Below, in pieces: positions 1 to 8,557 of a stretch of 47,136 nucleotides of DNA (within the stretch, counting starts at the first letter, position 1; every line of letters begins with the position of its first letter). The stretch lies in assembly GCA_947259095.1 (NCBI GenBank), contig CAMYLA010000029.1, positions 1-47,136 of the forward strand, written 5' to 3'. The notes under the pieces were generated by a model. The model made no database searches and was not told the DNA's origin. It saw only the letters and a program-made list of their open reading frames with translations. A program made the translations under genes and the position numbers. Source of the DNA: an uncultured Acidimicrobiaceae bacterium. Its GTDB lineage: Bacteria > Actinomycetota > Acidimicrobiia > Acidimicrobiales > SZUA-35.

Positions 1-119
1 ACAGCCATTGCACAACCGCACCCGTCCAGCTGCGTCCACAGCCATCGACTACGATCTCGAACCCGCCAGAACACAGCGCTTTGGACTCGCCTACATAGTG
101 CGGAACGAACCCTCACAAA
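1..119. other. Left flank of the tRNA-Ser repeat, no gene seen
   Basis: No open frame with recognisable protein content is present. The 5' half of a tRNA-Ser (acceptor strand, D-arm and 5' anticodon stem) should sit just before position 120 if the tRNA were complete. The bases there do not pair with the acceptor strand at 169-175, so the tRNA is not intact here. Confidence 0.5.
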
Positions 120-176
120 ACTGCTAAGGAGGTGTCCTCGCAAGGGGACCGTGGGTTCAAATCCCACCCTCTCCGC
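120..176 (+). repeat. att-like direct repeat, 3' fragment of tRNA-Ser(GCU), copy 1
   Basis: These 57 bases are identical to 9118-9174. They read as the 3' part of a tRNA-Ser: anticodon loop CTGCTAA with anticodon GCT, a long variable arm (GTCC/GGAC stem), a T-arm (GTGGG TTCAAAT CCCAC) and the 3' acceptor strand CCTCTCC followed by discriminator G. The 5' half is missing upstream, so this is not a functional tRNA gene. Tyrosine-integrase elements commonly use exactly this part of a tRNA (anticodon loop to 3' end) as attachment site. Two identical copies 9 kb apart therefore suggest att sites of an integrated island. CCA is not encoded. Confidence 0.85.
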
Positions 177-184
177 AAACTGGA

Positions 185-217
185 AACCCGCTCACACCGC
201 TGGTGGAGCGGGTTTTC
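185..217 (+). terminator. Intrinsic terminator after tRNA-Ser fragment 1
   Basis: A 9-bp perfect stem (AACCCGCTC at 185-193 pairs with GAGCGGGTT at 206-214) is followed by a short T-rich run. It lies 8 bp after the tRNA-Ser 3' fragment, as a tRNA terminator would. A hairpin of the same ACCCGCT/AGCGGGT type follows the second copy. Confidence 0.75.
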
Positions 218-724
218 TTCTCTCTGACCATCGATGGACAGCTTCGAGACCAAGATCTGCCCGGCTCACCAATGCCGGGCCATTACGCGCCATTGCGCGC
301 TGCCGCCCAGGACGGCAAGGACGACAAGGACCCTTAGCTCGGCAACCGTGTGAGGTCCGGATCAACCGAGGAGCGGCAACTCGCCACCGTCGGAGGCATG
401 AGCACCAGATTGGACTCGCTCCTACCGTTGTATTCCATGCACGCCCCACCGGTTCGCCAGAGTGACCTAGAGGTCCGCTTCAGCTTGGTGTGGCGGCCTT
501 CGCTCCAACACTCGCCTTGCTCCCCTATCGATCGTGGCCGAGCAACTGGTCGGTCCTCGGTCGGCATCGACAGCTCCTCAACATCAACCGCCTGGTGGCG
601 GCGATGCCCGACTCCCCCTCACCGCACGACGTCAGCATCAGTATCCGTCGGCAGACCAAGGCGTGCGATAGTGCTGCTCATACCGGATTGACGCTCGTCG
701 GCGACAATCGGTTTCCGGCGAACT
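218..724. other. Gene-poor gap
   Basis: About 500 bases between the terminator and the end of the APH-family gene. The open frames here are short and overlap one another on both strands. None has a convincing ribosome binding site or recognisable motif. No repeat or RNA gene is visible. Confidence 0.4.
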
Positions 725-1768
725 TCAGACACCAATCTCGATGCCCGTGATGTCCTCGATGAGTTCGACGTTGAGCGAAATCTCCTGGCCGAGCGCCCCG
801 GCCGTCCGGCCTGCCGCCCGCTTGGCCAGTGCATGGTCGTCGTTGGCGGCGGGACCGGTGCCCTCTTCGTTGCTGATCCAGAAGATGCGATTGACCGAGT
901 AGAGGACACGGTGCCAATCGAGTTCCTCGTCAGTCATCGGGGCAGGACTCCGGCGCCGATACAGGCGGAGGAAGCGACGGCTCAAGACCTTGCCCAGAAC
1001 GGAGAAGATCGGGCGGATCTGGGCGGGGGCCTGGCCGCCGGTGTTCAGCAGAGCGAACATGGTGCATGCAACGTCTCGCGCCGCCGGGGCCAGCCCCGCA
1101 ATCCCCCAGTCGACGACATGAGGGCCGTCCGGGCCGACCACGATGTTGCCAGGATGGAGGTCACCGTGCGACACGACAGCCTCGGAGTCGAGAGGCCGGT
1201 TGGCCTTGAGCCAATCGATGAGCTCGCCGATGTCTTCGCCCCTCAGTTGTTGAGCCAGATCCCACTGATAGCGATACCAGTCGAAGCTGACGGCCGCCTC
1301 CTCCAGCGTCGAAGCCAGCGGGCCCGGATCGATGGAATGCAGCCAAACGACAAGGTCGGCCAACAAAGAGGGTCGCCGCCACATCGCGAGCAAGCTCTTC
1401 AACCCCGAGATCGGCCTTTGCCACTGTCCGATCCGGACAGCCAGACCAGAGACGTGTCCGGTGAGCAGCCACGCCCCTTCGAGTTCGTCGTCGGCCGAGC
1501 CGCTCAACAACACGGCCGGCGCCGGGAATCCCCGGTCATTGACGAACTGCTGGATCGCAGCCTCACGCTTGGCCACCTTGATGTCGGGGCAGAACCGAAC
1601 GACGGCTGTACCGCCGAACTCGCCGGTGGTTGTTCGCGGCTCCACGAAAACGACCGAACCGCTCGCGTTGGCAGCCCGGGGCGAGCCATCAAAGGAGAAG
1701 TGTTCGTCTTTGCTTGCGCGCCGGACCGCCGCAAGCAGGTCCCGACCGACTTCGCTCTGACTCAACAA
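725..1768 (-). CDS. Aminoglycoside phosphotransferase (APH)-family kinase
   Basis: This 347-residue protein has the C-lobe signature of the APH/choline kinase fold. The catalytic loop HGDLHPGN is at residues 201-208 and the metal-binding DWG, in a VVDWGIAG context, at about 220-222. The family transfers phosphate from ATP to hydroxyls of small molecules such as aminoglycosides, choline or sugars. The substrate cannot be read from sequence, and resistance should not be assumed. It lies 35 bp downstream of the sulfotransferase gene on the same strand, so the two may be co-transcribed. It sits inside the region bounded by the tRNA-Ser repeats, so it is probably island cargo. The family assignment is firm; the function is not. 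Confidence 0.85.
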   Translation of the reverse strand: MLSQSEVGRDLLAAVRRASKDEHFSFDGSPRAANASGSVVFVEPRTTTGEFGGTAVVRFCPDIKVAKREAAIQQFVNDRGFPAPAVLLSGSADDELEGAWLLTGHVSGLAVRIGQWQRPISGLKSLLAMWRRPSLLADLVVWLHSIDPGPLASTLEEAAVSFDWYRYQWDLAQQLRGEDIGELIDWLKANRPLDSEAVVSHGDLHPGNIVVGPDGPHVVDWGIAGLAPAARDVACTMFALLNTGGQAPAQIRPIFSVLGKVLSRRFLRLYRRRSPAPMTDEELDWHRVLYSVNRIFWISNEEGTGPAANDDHALAKRAAGRTAGALGQEISLNVELIEDITGIEIGV

Positions 1769-1803
1769 TTGCTGGCCACCTTCCGTCGGCTCCCGATGGA
1801 GCC

Positions 1804-2568
1804 TCAGTGCACCTCCGCCTGCCCGAGGGCAAGCTTGGCTTTGACCACGATCCGCCCGGCAAGCATGAACGGTGCCCCGAGTATGCCTGCCAGCAGTCGT
1901 CGTCCTTTCGACTGCGACAACGAGAACCTGTTGTCAAGCAACCAAGAGCGTCCGTAGAACTCGATGAAGGCGATTTGCAGAGGTGACAGTTCCTCCATCC
2001 ATTTACCCGTCTTGCCGCCCTGGAAGTGTCCCTTTCTGAAGCCGACTTCACTGTCGATATCCGTCGCTTGCGCAGTCGGCTTTTTGGCGTAATGGGAGGC
2101 GACCTCGCTCCGAACTTTTCGCTCGGAATGTCTGGCCGCGATCTCCTCTGCCTGCGCATCGGTCAAGTCAGCGCCGAGAAAGTCGGCGAGGGCCTTGACG
2201 TGTCCCGGGAGATCGGCGAGCAGGGAGTCATACGTGGTCTTGTAGAGATCGTCCTTCTGGTTCCAGTAGCGATAGGATCGCAGCGATTCTGGCAGGACCG
2301 ACATCGCGGCCACCCGTGGAAAGGTGTTTGAGAGATCGTGGAGCGTGATGTCGGAAACGATCACGTCTCGTATGTCGCGGGCGACATAGACATACCTGCA
2401 CGGGAGTTCCCTCACCGCCAGGTAGGCGGGAGCCGTCGGGTGGTGAGCCTTCAGGACCTGGTGGCTCTCGGACAGCCCAGAACTCTCAAGAATGTCTTCG
2501 ACAATATTGTGCACGAGGCTCGACCCGCTTCGGCGCGGAGCACAGCACACCACATATTCAATATCCAC
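1804..2568 (-). CDS. Sulfotransferase-family protein
   Basis: This 254-residue protein carries the hallmarks of PAPS-dependent sulfotransferases. An N-terminal 5'-phosphosulfate-binding loop (CAPRRSGSS, residues 9-17) follows the first beta strand. A 3'-phosphate-binding segment (RDIRDVIVS, 64-72) comes next, and a basic RKGxxxGGKTGKW segment at 178-190 resembles the family's RKGxxGDWK motif. The GTG start at 2568 places the first beta strand immediately at the N terminus, as usual in the family. A purine-rich AAGAGGA lies about 10 bases upstream. The acceptor is unknown. A polysaccharide flippase gene is divergent at 2923, so a sulfated glycan or lipid is a reasonable guess. Length is near the family norm. 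Confidence 0.85.
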   Translation of the reverse strand: MDIEYVVCCAPRRSGSSLVHNIVEDILESSGLSESHQVLKAHHPTAPAYLAVRELPCRYVYVARDIRDVIVSDITLHDLSNTFPRVAAMSVLPESLRSYRYWNQKDDLYKTTYDSLLADLPGHVKALADFLGADLTDAQAEEIAARHSERKVRSEVASHYAKKPTAQATDIDSEVGFRKGHFQGGKTGKWMEELSPLQIAFIEFYGRSWLLDNRFSLSQSKGRRLLAGILGAPFMLAGRIVVKAKLALGQAEVH

Positions 2569-2922
2569 GTCTCGGACTTCCTCTTACCTGGCAGATTGGA
2601 ACCCACGCCATGGCCGCCGGTCGACCTGAAGTCTACCCCAAGTCCGTGCGTTCTCCACGGTGCCAGCGAGTTCGCGCAAGAGCCATATTTCACCGGAATC
2701 GCGCTCCGCTTGTCAGCCATCAGGGGGCCAAATAGCCCGAACCGGATGGTTCTACACGGACCTTCGGAACTTTGCCCAAGGCTTGGCGCCACTGGCGTGG
2801 AAGAGGCCGGTGATAAAGTCAGCTGATATGTCGGAGACCAGGATCACGATGGTGCCGCAGCGAAGACGGATCGTCGAAGTGTCCAGGTTAACTAAGTCAG
2901 TCGGCAGTGGACGAGGCTGACG
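2569..2922. other. Divergent intergenic region
   Basis: About 350 bases separate the sulfotransferase (minus) from the flippase (plus), so promoters for both should lie here. I could not identify a confident -35/-10 pair. The short open frames across it have no recognisable protein content. Confidence 0.4.
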
Positions 2923-4257
2923 GTGGGTGAACAGCTACGGCGGGCCTTCGCCCGAGTCTGGGGTGCGTTCGACGGCCTGGCCGAGGACACGCTGTGGGCC
3001 GGCGTCCTCGACCTGGCGGCAGTAATGAGCGCAGTCTTCTCCTTCGTACTGTTGCAGCAGGCCTTGAACCCCGAGAGTTACGGCGCCCTTTTCGGCCTCT
3101 ACGCGTTGGTAAGCCCCCTCGGGTCGCTGACCTTTGCCGGCCCAGGACTAGCGGTCATCCAGCGGCGGATCCGTTACGAGGAAGACCTGAACGAGATCCT
3201 GCGATCGAGCCTGTCACTGACGTTCATGATCGGGCTCGCGGCCAGCGTGGTCGCCACCACGCTAGCCGTAATCTTCATCGATCTGTCCACACTCGAAATC
3301 CTCTTGATCGTGGCCAGCGAACTCCTCGCCAGCTCGACCATCTTCGTCTGCTCAAGGTTGGTGCAAGCCGCGGTGAGCTATCCGGCCATGGTCCGGGTAA
3401 AGCTGGTAGTCGTGGCGTTGAAGACGCTCGCAGTCGGCGGTCTGTATGCGTTCGGGATCCTCAGCGTCCGAAACCTCGCCGCCTGCTACCTGCTGTTCTA
3501 CAGCCTCTACCTCGTCTGGCTGCTCGCCCGCCGGTTGCCCGCCGTCGGTTACAAGGTGCAGCTCGGCCGACCGTCAAATAACGCGCTCAGATCGACCGCC
3601 GTCTTCGCCGTGCCGATGGCGGCGTCGAACCTGCAGCTCGATGGCGACAAGTTCGCACTGAACGTCTTCAACTTCAGTGCCGACGCCGGCCTCTACGGTG
3701 CGGCCTACCGGGTGGTCTCCCTCGGCTCGCTTCCGTTGCGGGTCATCGAGCAGGCCGCGTTCCACCGCTTTCTACCCGATAACGCGATCGACTCGGGGCA
3801 CCACATGCGAAAAGCAGCGCGGCTAACCGCTTTCATGTTCGGCGTCGGCGTGATCACCGCCGGATCGATCTACGTTGCGTCGCCATTGCTCGACTACCTC
3901 TTCTTCGGCGAATTCGAGAAGGCCAGGGACATCGTTCCATGGCTACTCTTCTTCATCCCCCTCATCGCACTGAGCGGTACTCCAATGAACGGCCTGCTCG
4001 GCCTCGGCCGGGCCAAGGAGCGGGCGGCGATCTACCTCTCCTCGGCCGCAGTTTCCCTATTGTTGTATGCCGTGCTCATCCCCGGGCGGGGCTGGCCGGG
4101 TGCGGTCATTGCCACTATCGGCAGCGAGGTATACCTGGCCATCGCCAGCTGGATCGCGATCTTCCACTACCAGCGGATCGCCGATCAGAAACTGATGGCT
4201 GCAGCGAGCGAAGAGCGGTCGGCGCTCGATAGTAACCCTGCGGACCGCGTGGTCTAG
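2923..4257 (+). CDS. Polysaccharide/oligosaccharide flippase (Wzx-like, MOP superfamily)
   Basis: This 444-residue integral membrane protein has about twelve hydrophobic segments spread over its whole length. Its N-terminal pattern (membrane segment, QALNPESYGALFGLYALVSPL, then further segments) is typical of Wzx and related exporters that flip lipid-linked oligosaccharides across the cytoplasmic membrane. The GTG at 2923 is the first start that keeps the amphipathic N terminus. Only a weak purine stretch (ACGAGG) precedes it. The acidic, charged C-terminal tail ends with EERSALDSNPADRVV. No glycosyltransferases are seen in the window. The gene may be the edge of a glycan cluster to the left or an isolated piece of island cargo. 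Confidence 0.8.
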   Translation: MGEQLRRAFARVWGAFDGLAEDTLWAGVLDLAAVMSAVFSFVLLQQALNPESYGALFGLYALVSPLGSLTFAGPGLAVIQRRIRYEEDLNEILRSSLSLTFMIGLAASVVATTLAVIFIDLSTLEILLIVASELLASSTIFVCSRLVQAAVSYPAMVRVKLVVVALKTLAVGGLYAFGILSVRNLAACYLLFYSLYLVWLLARRLPAVGYKVQLGRPSNNALRSTAVFAVPMAASNLQLDGDKFALNVFNFSADAGLYGAAYRVVSLGSLPLRVIEQAAFHRFLPDNAIDSGHHMRKAARLTAFMFGVGVITAGSIYVASPLLDYLFFGEFEKARDIVPWLLFFIPLIALSGTPMNGLLGLGRAKERAAIYLSSAAVSLLLYAVLIPGRGWPGAVIATIGSEVYLAIASWIAIFHYQRIADQKLMAAASEERSALDSNPADRVV

Positions 4258-5061
4258 TTGGCGATGACTAACTTCTGCAACCGAAGCGCTCCCAGGTGCC
4301 GGGCGACGTTCTCTTCATGATCGTTTGCGCCGGCGTCCGATCAGCAAACAGACGGTCGACGTCGCCTTCAAGCCAATTACGCGTTGGTCACGCGTTCACC
4401 ACCGTCCATTGCCGATTGCCATCGTCCTGCAGGCGCTGAACGGGCGCTGCAACGACCCGGCGAACCGCTGCGATCCGCTCCTAGAGACCCGCTCAGACCC
4501 CAGCAGTCGAGCGGGTTTCTCGCGTCAAGGCCCCGGTGGGAGCCAATATTGCTCCCAGGCCACTCCGGCCGCCGCACGGGAACCGCTGGCCCTGGTCTTC
4601 TACGGGCTACGCGACGGAGAGATCCGTTGCCTTCAGGATCGTCACCAGCTGCCGGCTGCGTGATGAGTTCGGGCGCGGCCGGTTGGCGATCTCGTCCGTA
4701 ACGGCATGCGACCCCCGGTTTGTGGGGCGTCGCCTCTAAGTGAGTCGGACCTGACCAGTCGCGGCCGCACCGCTCCATGCGCACCGCCACGGCTGGGCGA
4801 AGGAATGCCTATCCGCACCCGAATCCTCGGGCTGCGCGCTTCTCACTAGACGAGAAATGGAGCAGGTCGACCGCACCCACCACCCGGCGAGAGAACCACC
4901 ATCAGACCGTGACCAAACCGGCGACATCATCCAGCTCCCCAACCAGGGGAGCCACTTCACGCGCCCACCGATCCGGGACTCCGTCCCGGAAGACCCAACC
5001 ACTCAGCAACCACACCCGTTGACGGGAACAAGCTCTACAGGTATGCAGTACTCGGGTGGTT
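4258..5061. other. Gene-poor gap with two hairpins
   Basis: About 800 bases have no convincing gene. A terminator-like hairpin is at 4487-4520 (listed separately). A second hairpin at 4708-4733 has a GCGAC/GTCGC plus CCCC/GGGG stem but no T-run. Several short open frames overlap on both strands without ribosome binding sites. The stretch lies inside the putative island. Confidence 0.4.
4487..4520 (+). terminator. Terminator-like hairpin resembling those after the tRNA-Ser fragments
   Basis: ACCCGCTC at 4487-4494 pairs with GAGCGGGT at 4509-4516, followed by TTCT. Loop and stem resemble the hairpins after the two tRNA-Ser fragments (185-217 and 9182-9216), but there is no tRNA sequence in front of it. 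It lies about 230 bp after the flippase gene and could end that transcript, or be a relic of a third junction. Confidence 0.55.
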
Positions 5062-5221
5062 TGTGAGCGCTCGGTGAGAGTCGCGATCTGCGCTCACTCA
5101 CTGAAATTCGCGTTGGTGTCGGGGGTCTTCTGGTCCGGCATCGAAGCATCCGCCACCCTTGGGGGTGGCCCCTCCAGCGTGTCGTGCGACCAAGCAACGA
5201 CTCGCCAGAGGAGCCGGCTCC

Positions 5222-5515
5222 ATGATGAACCAGGAGACGTACGTGAAGATCGAAGACTTGAAGAAACGGGGCTGGACGAACAAGGAGATCGCCGCCGAGA
5301 CCGGGTTCCATCCGGCCACGATCGCCAAGCATCTCGCCGCCGATGGGCCACCGGTCCGGCGGGCGGTGTCGGATGATTCGTTGGTGATGAATCACCATTG
5401 GCAGGATCGGATCGATCAGCTCATCACGAAGTGGCCGAGACTGCTCGGGATCAGCGTCTGGTATCGGCTCCGCCCCGAAGGGTTCGATGGCGGCTACTCG
5501 ACGGTGATCGCATGA
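5222..5515 (+). pseudogene. istA: istA transposase fragment (IS21 family)
   Basis: Ninety-seven codons survive. The N terminus has the IstA helix-turn-helix (KKRGWTNKEIAAETGFHPAT, about residues 14-33) followed by a segment typical of IS21 transposases (DQLITKWPRLLGISVW). The frame then jumps to a two-residue end and a TGA that overlaps the ATG of the istB remnant. The DDE catalytic domain, several hundred residues in a complete IstA, is absent. The ATG at 5222 is chosen because conserved IstA sequence begins there. Confidence 0.8.
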
Positions 5516-5604
5516 GCCTGTACGAGCAGATCAAAGCCGACCTCGGCTACCTCAACCTCACCACCACCGGACCAGCCCCGAGCCGCCAACGCGACTTTCG
5601 CTGA
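5512..5604 (+). pseudogene. istB: istB helper ATPase fragment
   Basis: Thirty codons begin MSLYEQIKADLGYLNL, matching the start of IS21 IstB proteins, which are about 250 residues when complete. The AAA+ Walker motifs are missing. The ATG at 5512 overlaps the istA stop (ATGA), as in intact IS21 elements, which shows the deletion joined the last codons of istA to its own upstream part. Confidence 0.7.
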
Positions 5605-5648
5605 GCGCCGAACACAAGATCTCCCGAGCGCTCACATCGTTTGGCTGG

Positions 5649-6359
5649 CTAGGGCGTGTTAATGGTGTCGGCGTCGAACGTGCCTCGGTGGTGGTAGTCG
5701 CTCCGGATCGCTTCGAGGTCGGACGATGCTTCGATGGCCTCGACCACGGCGGTTGTTCCGCCGACATAGGACCAAGCGAAGTCGGTATCGCTGAACACGT
5801 ACCAGCTCCGATCTTCGGGCCACCAGATCGTCGGGGCGTCGATGCCTGGTGAGTCAAGCGGGCGGTCGTTGGCGAACCGGCAGACTTCGTTGACCGCAGC
5901 GAGCGTTGAACGGATCAGGAAGTACCTTCGTGAGGACGTCCCGGCTGCTGGGAGCGCTGCTGTTGCTGGTTGACGAAATCCTGAGTTGATGGTGGTGAAC
6001 CCGAACCAGACCGGCCCCGTCGAACCGGTCGAGGCCAGGACTGAAGCCAGGGCGCGCATCTTGCTCAATGGGAGGGTTCCCCAGCTGACGATGGGGACGT
6101 CGTCGTCATGGCGGTGTTCTCCGATGCGGGATGCGATCCGATGCAGCTGCATCTCCGCGTGGGCGACTCGCTCGTTCGCAGCAGCAAGATCGCTCCAGCG
6201 AAGCTCGTCTCCCTCCGCAGGCTCATCCTCGATGGGATGGAAGATCCGAGTGATTGCTTCGAATCCGCCGGGGATCATCGAACCGACAACATAGTTGGAG
6301 AACGGCTGAAGCCTCTCGATCCACCAGTCCGCTGCGCCGACATCGTCAGACCACTCCAC
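5649..6359 (-). CDS. Hypothetical protein
   Basis: This 236-residue protein has no signal peptide, membrane segment or catalytic motif that I recognise. It is rich in tryptophan and acidic residues, opens with EWSDDVGAADWWIERLQPF and contains a HPIEDEP segment near residue 42. Amino-acid composition and the lack of stops in a 710-bp frame support a real gene. It begins 12 bp outside the right end of the mini-IS21 element and is transcribed towards it. I infer a cytoplasmic protein of unknown role, carried by the island. Confidence 0.65.
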   Translation of the reverse strand: MEWSDDVGAADWWIERLQPFSNYVVGSMIPGGFEAITRIFHPIEDEPAEGDELRWSDLAAANERVAHAEMQLHRIASRIGEHRHDDDVPIVSWGTLPLSKMRALASVLASTGSTGPVWFGFTTINSGFRQPATAALPAAGTSSRRYFLIRSTLAAVNEVCRFANDRPLDSPGIDAPTIWWPEDRSWYVFSDTDFAWSYVGGTTAVVEAIEASSDLEAIRSDYHHRGTFDADTINTP

Positions 6360-6642
6360 GCCCGGACCGTCGCGCCTATCCGCTAGCGCATCCCTGGTGT
6401 TTCGAGTGCGCTGTCCGCCGCGTATCGCTGGCGCTACCGATCACCTGTGCCCAGGCCATCCCCCGGTCGGTCGTCCGGCGCTGGTCAGGCTCGTGATTGC
6501 CACCGTCGAGCGCGGTCGTGTACGTCGCGGAGGTTTCGCGAAGACGCGGGCATCGAGCGGTCCTCTCCGCTTGCCTTTGACCCGTCCCGTCGCCAACGAT
6601 GTCAAGACTGCGCTCGGCGCGGCCCGAGGAGGAGACCAACCT

Positions 6643-7326
6643 GTGGACTACGACTTCGATCGACTGCTCGATCCCGCTCCGATGGCGTTGGAGATGGGCT
6701 ACCAACGGCTTGACTCAGGTGTTCTCGACATCGCAGTACGCACCGATCTACACGAATGTGCGGGAGCGATGCTCGAGTGGTGGTTCAGCTCCCGACCGGG
6801 CGACCGCGAGTACCGGTGGTGGCACCCACTCGATCACATCTCCTCGTCCTGGGAGGGCGGCGAAACTGGTGATGCCGTCGGTTCGACTCATGTCGTGGAG
6901 GAACGGCTGACCAACCTCCCCTCGCAGAATCTCCTGATTCAGTTCCGCGATCCGGTCGAGGCGTTCGACAACCAGGTGCTTGAGGACGCTCGGGCCTCCG
7001 GGGCAGTCTCGGCCCTGATCTACGGCCACGTTGCTCTGCGAGACGCTGCGCAGTACACGCCCGACGGGGCGTTGTTGGGGACGCGCTTGATCCATCTGTG
7101 TCGGGACACCGAGTGGGGCGCTGTGTTGCGAAGCCGGTTCCTGTTCGGCTTCGACCTTCCCGCCATGGGTCTCGGTCCCGCCGAAGTAGGGAACATGATC
7201 CCGGATGTGATCGGGCCCAACCTCCTGCAGCACTGCTATGACGAGTTCACGTTCCTGTCCCGTCTGCTTCCCGCGATCTACGCAGCCGAGCAACTAGAAC
7301 CAGGAGAGATCCAGCGCCCCTGGTAG
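6643..7326 (+). CDS. DAPG hydrolase (PhlG)-like carbon-carbon hydrolase
   Basis: This 227-residue protein matches the 2,4-diacetylphloroglucinol/phloretin hydrolase family. A YRWWHPLDH segment (His61, His65) and a late HxxxE pair (His197-CYD-Glu201) correspond to the Zn-binding pattern of PhlG, and a conserved EE lies between them. The family cleaves a carbon-carbon bond in acylated phenolics such as DAPG or phloretin; the substrate here is unknown. The frame is open from 6397, but GTG 6643 is preferred: a strong GAGGAGGAG lies at 6626-6634, about 8 bases upstream, and conserved sequence starts there. It stands alone on the plus strand inside the putative island. Confidence 0.75.
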   Translation: MDYDFDRLLDPAPMALEMGYQRLDSGVLDIAVRTDLHECAGAMLEWWFSSRPGDREYRWWHPLDHISSSWEGGETGDAVGSTHVVEERLTNLPSQNLLIQFRDPVEAFDNQVLEDARASGAVSALIYGHVALRDAAQYTPDGALLGTRLIHLCRDTEWGAVLRSRFLFGFDLPAMGLGPAEVGNMIPDVIGPNLLQHCYDEFTFLSRLLPAIYAAEQLEPGEIQRPW

Positions 7327-7792
7327 ATGCCTCCTACTCGACGTTCCACACCGCCGGGCCAGTCGATATCACTTACGAGCGATAACCGGCTTCGCTCTTC
7401 GTGGACCTCATGCTCGGTGCCGTACTGCGTCAGTCGGAGAGTGGACTGTGGCGGCGACTTCCGGGCTACGGGTGGCGCGTTGAATTCTCGGGACTGGAAC
7501 GCCCCCGTCAGTGGTTGGGCGTAGCCCTGGCCACCGCCGTCGTCCTGGTCGTCGTGATCCTGATCACGTACGTGGGTTCGAATGAGGCGGCGAGCTGTGC
7601 CCCAAGATGGGTGCACCCGACGGCCGACCTCGAGCGCCGCGGGCAGGGTGGCCTGACCCCCGGGGGTTGGTTCACCTGGCCATCAAAGGGGGTCCGGTCA
7701 GTTGTGGTGTTCGATGATGTTCGCTCGTTGACGTCCCTCGGTGCTGAGACGGAGGATCCAAGCCTCCAAAGCCGGTTCGCCGCTGCGGTTGC
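7327..7792. other. Gap between DAPG-hydrolase-like and stress-protein genes
   Basis: About 470 bases separate two convergent genes. A plus-strand frame at 7401-7835 encodes one hydrophobic segment (about 27 residues around WLGVALATAVVLVVVILITY). It overlaps the end of the stress-protein gene and lacks a ribosome binding site, so I do not call it a gene. No terminator was clear. Confidence 0.35.
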
Positions 7793-8557
7793 TCAGCGCT
7801 TTGCGACGTTCTCGTGGATGGCGAGGACCGGCTGATGTGCCCTGACGACGAGGTCGATGGCAACGCTGCCGAAAGCCAGCCGCGACAGCTCGTCTCGCTG
7901 CCGGGTCCCGACACACAGCATCGACGCGCCGAGCCGATCACCGAGCTCGACGATCGCCTCCGTGGGATGGTCGGCGTGCAGCACGTCGAGTTTCAGGTCC
8001 TCGAGTATGAGGTCGACTGCGGTGGGCTCCATCGCCGGCTCGATCACGGTGGCGAACCGGGGTTCGATCCCGAACTCCAGGGAGAACCCATTGGTCCAGT
8101 GCAACAGCTCGTCAGAGGTGCGCCGGGGGTCGACGCAGCCGATCATCGGGCCGTCGAGCCCAAACCGGTTCGTATCGACCACAGGGCCGACGAGGACGGT
8201 TGCGCCCTCCGGTCGCATATGTACGAGCTCCTCGGCGACGCTGCCGGTCCAGAGTCGGTTGTGGGGATGCCCCGGGGTGGCCGTCACCACGAGCACCTCC
8301 GGCCCCCGGCACAACGATTCCAGGCCCTGTCTGACGGTGTAGCCATTGACGGCGACGACACAGCTGTCGACCTCGGTGCCCGAGTCGGCGACCCTCCGGC
8401 CGAGTTCCGTTTCGGCGTCCGCCCTCTCGCCGAACTTGGCCACAACCGTCGCCGCAACCAACTCGGCCCCGACTGCATCGGCAAACACCCTCGCCGGTCC
8501 AAGGGCCCGAAAGGAAGCTTCAGATCTGTCGGTCGGGACTACAACCCTTGTGATCAC
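7793..8557 (-). CDS. Tandem universal stress protein (UspA)-family protein
   Basis: This 254-residue protein consists of two UspA-type domains. The first opens MITRVVVPTDRSEAS and the second is completed by ASMLCVGTRQRDELSRLAFGSVAIDLV near the C terminus. The latter resembles the Usp nucleotide-binding loop G-x2-G-x9-G(S/T), though with changes, so ATP binding is uncertain. Length fits the two-domain class common in actinobacteria. Such proteins act in the cytoplasm during starvation, hypoxia or other stress, often as ATP-dependent sensors. The ATG at 8557 places the first beta strand at the N terminus. The gene is solitary, with 560 bp of non-coding sequence upstream. Confidence 0.8.
   Translation of the reverse strand: MITRVVVPTDRSEASFRALGPARVFADAVGAELVAATVVAKFGERADAETELGRRVADSGTEVDSCVVAVNGYTVRQGLESLCRGPEVLVVTATPGHPHNRLWTGSVAEELVHMRPEGATVLVGPVVDTNRFGLDGPMIGCVDPRRTSDELLHWTNGFSLEFGIEPRFATVIEPAMEPTAVDLILEDLKLDVLHADHPTEAIVELGDRLGASMLCVGTRQRDELSRLAFGSVAIDLVVRAHQPVLAIHENVAKR

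Larger units (their letters stand above)
5062..5636 (+). mobile_element. Internally deleted IS21-family element (mini-IS)
   Basis: A perfect 13-bp terminal inverted repeat, TGTGAGCGCTCGG, bounds this 575-bp unit (5062-5074; its reverse complement at 5624-5636). Similarity continues inward: both ends carry a GCGCTCA block and then an (A/G)TCGCGTTGG block. Inside are the N-terminal part of istA and the first residues of istB in their normal order, with the usual overlap of istA stop and istB start. Almost all of istA and istB is deleted. I see no flanking target duplication. The element cannot move alone but could be mobilised by a full-length relative using the same ends. Confidence 0.85.

Noticed and set aside
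120..176. A functional tRNA-Ser gene
   Set aside because: The 5' acceptor strand, D-arm and 5' anticodon stem are missing at both copies, so no complete tRNA is encoded.
725..1768. Calling the APH-family gene an aminoglycoside resistance gene
   Set aside because: Only the kinase fold is supported. Many family members act on other substrates and the context gives no resistance link.
833..1957. Plus-strand 374-codon frame opposite the APH-family kinase
   Set aside because: Antisense to HGDLHPGN and other APH motifs, with no family resemblance.
5056..5642. Target-site duplication around the mini-IS21
   Set aside because: Bases flanking the 13-bp inverted repeats (ending GGTT on the left, starting TCGT on the right) do not match as a direct repeat.
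7401..7835. Plus-strand frame with one hydrophobic segment
   Set aside because: It overlaps the end of the universal stress protein gene, lacks a ribosome binding site and shows no family; one hydrophobic stretch is not enough.
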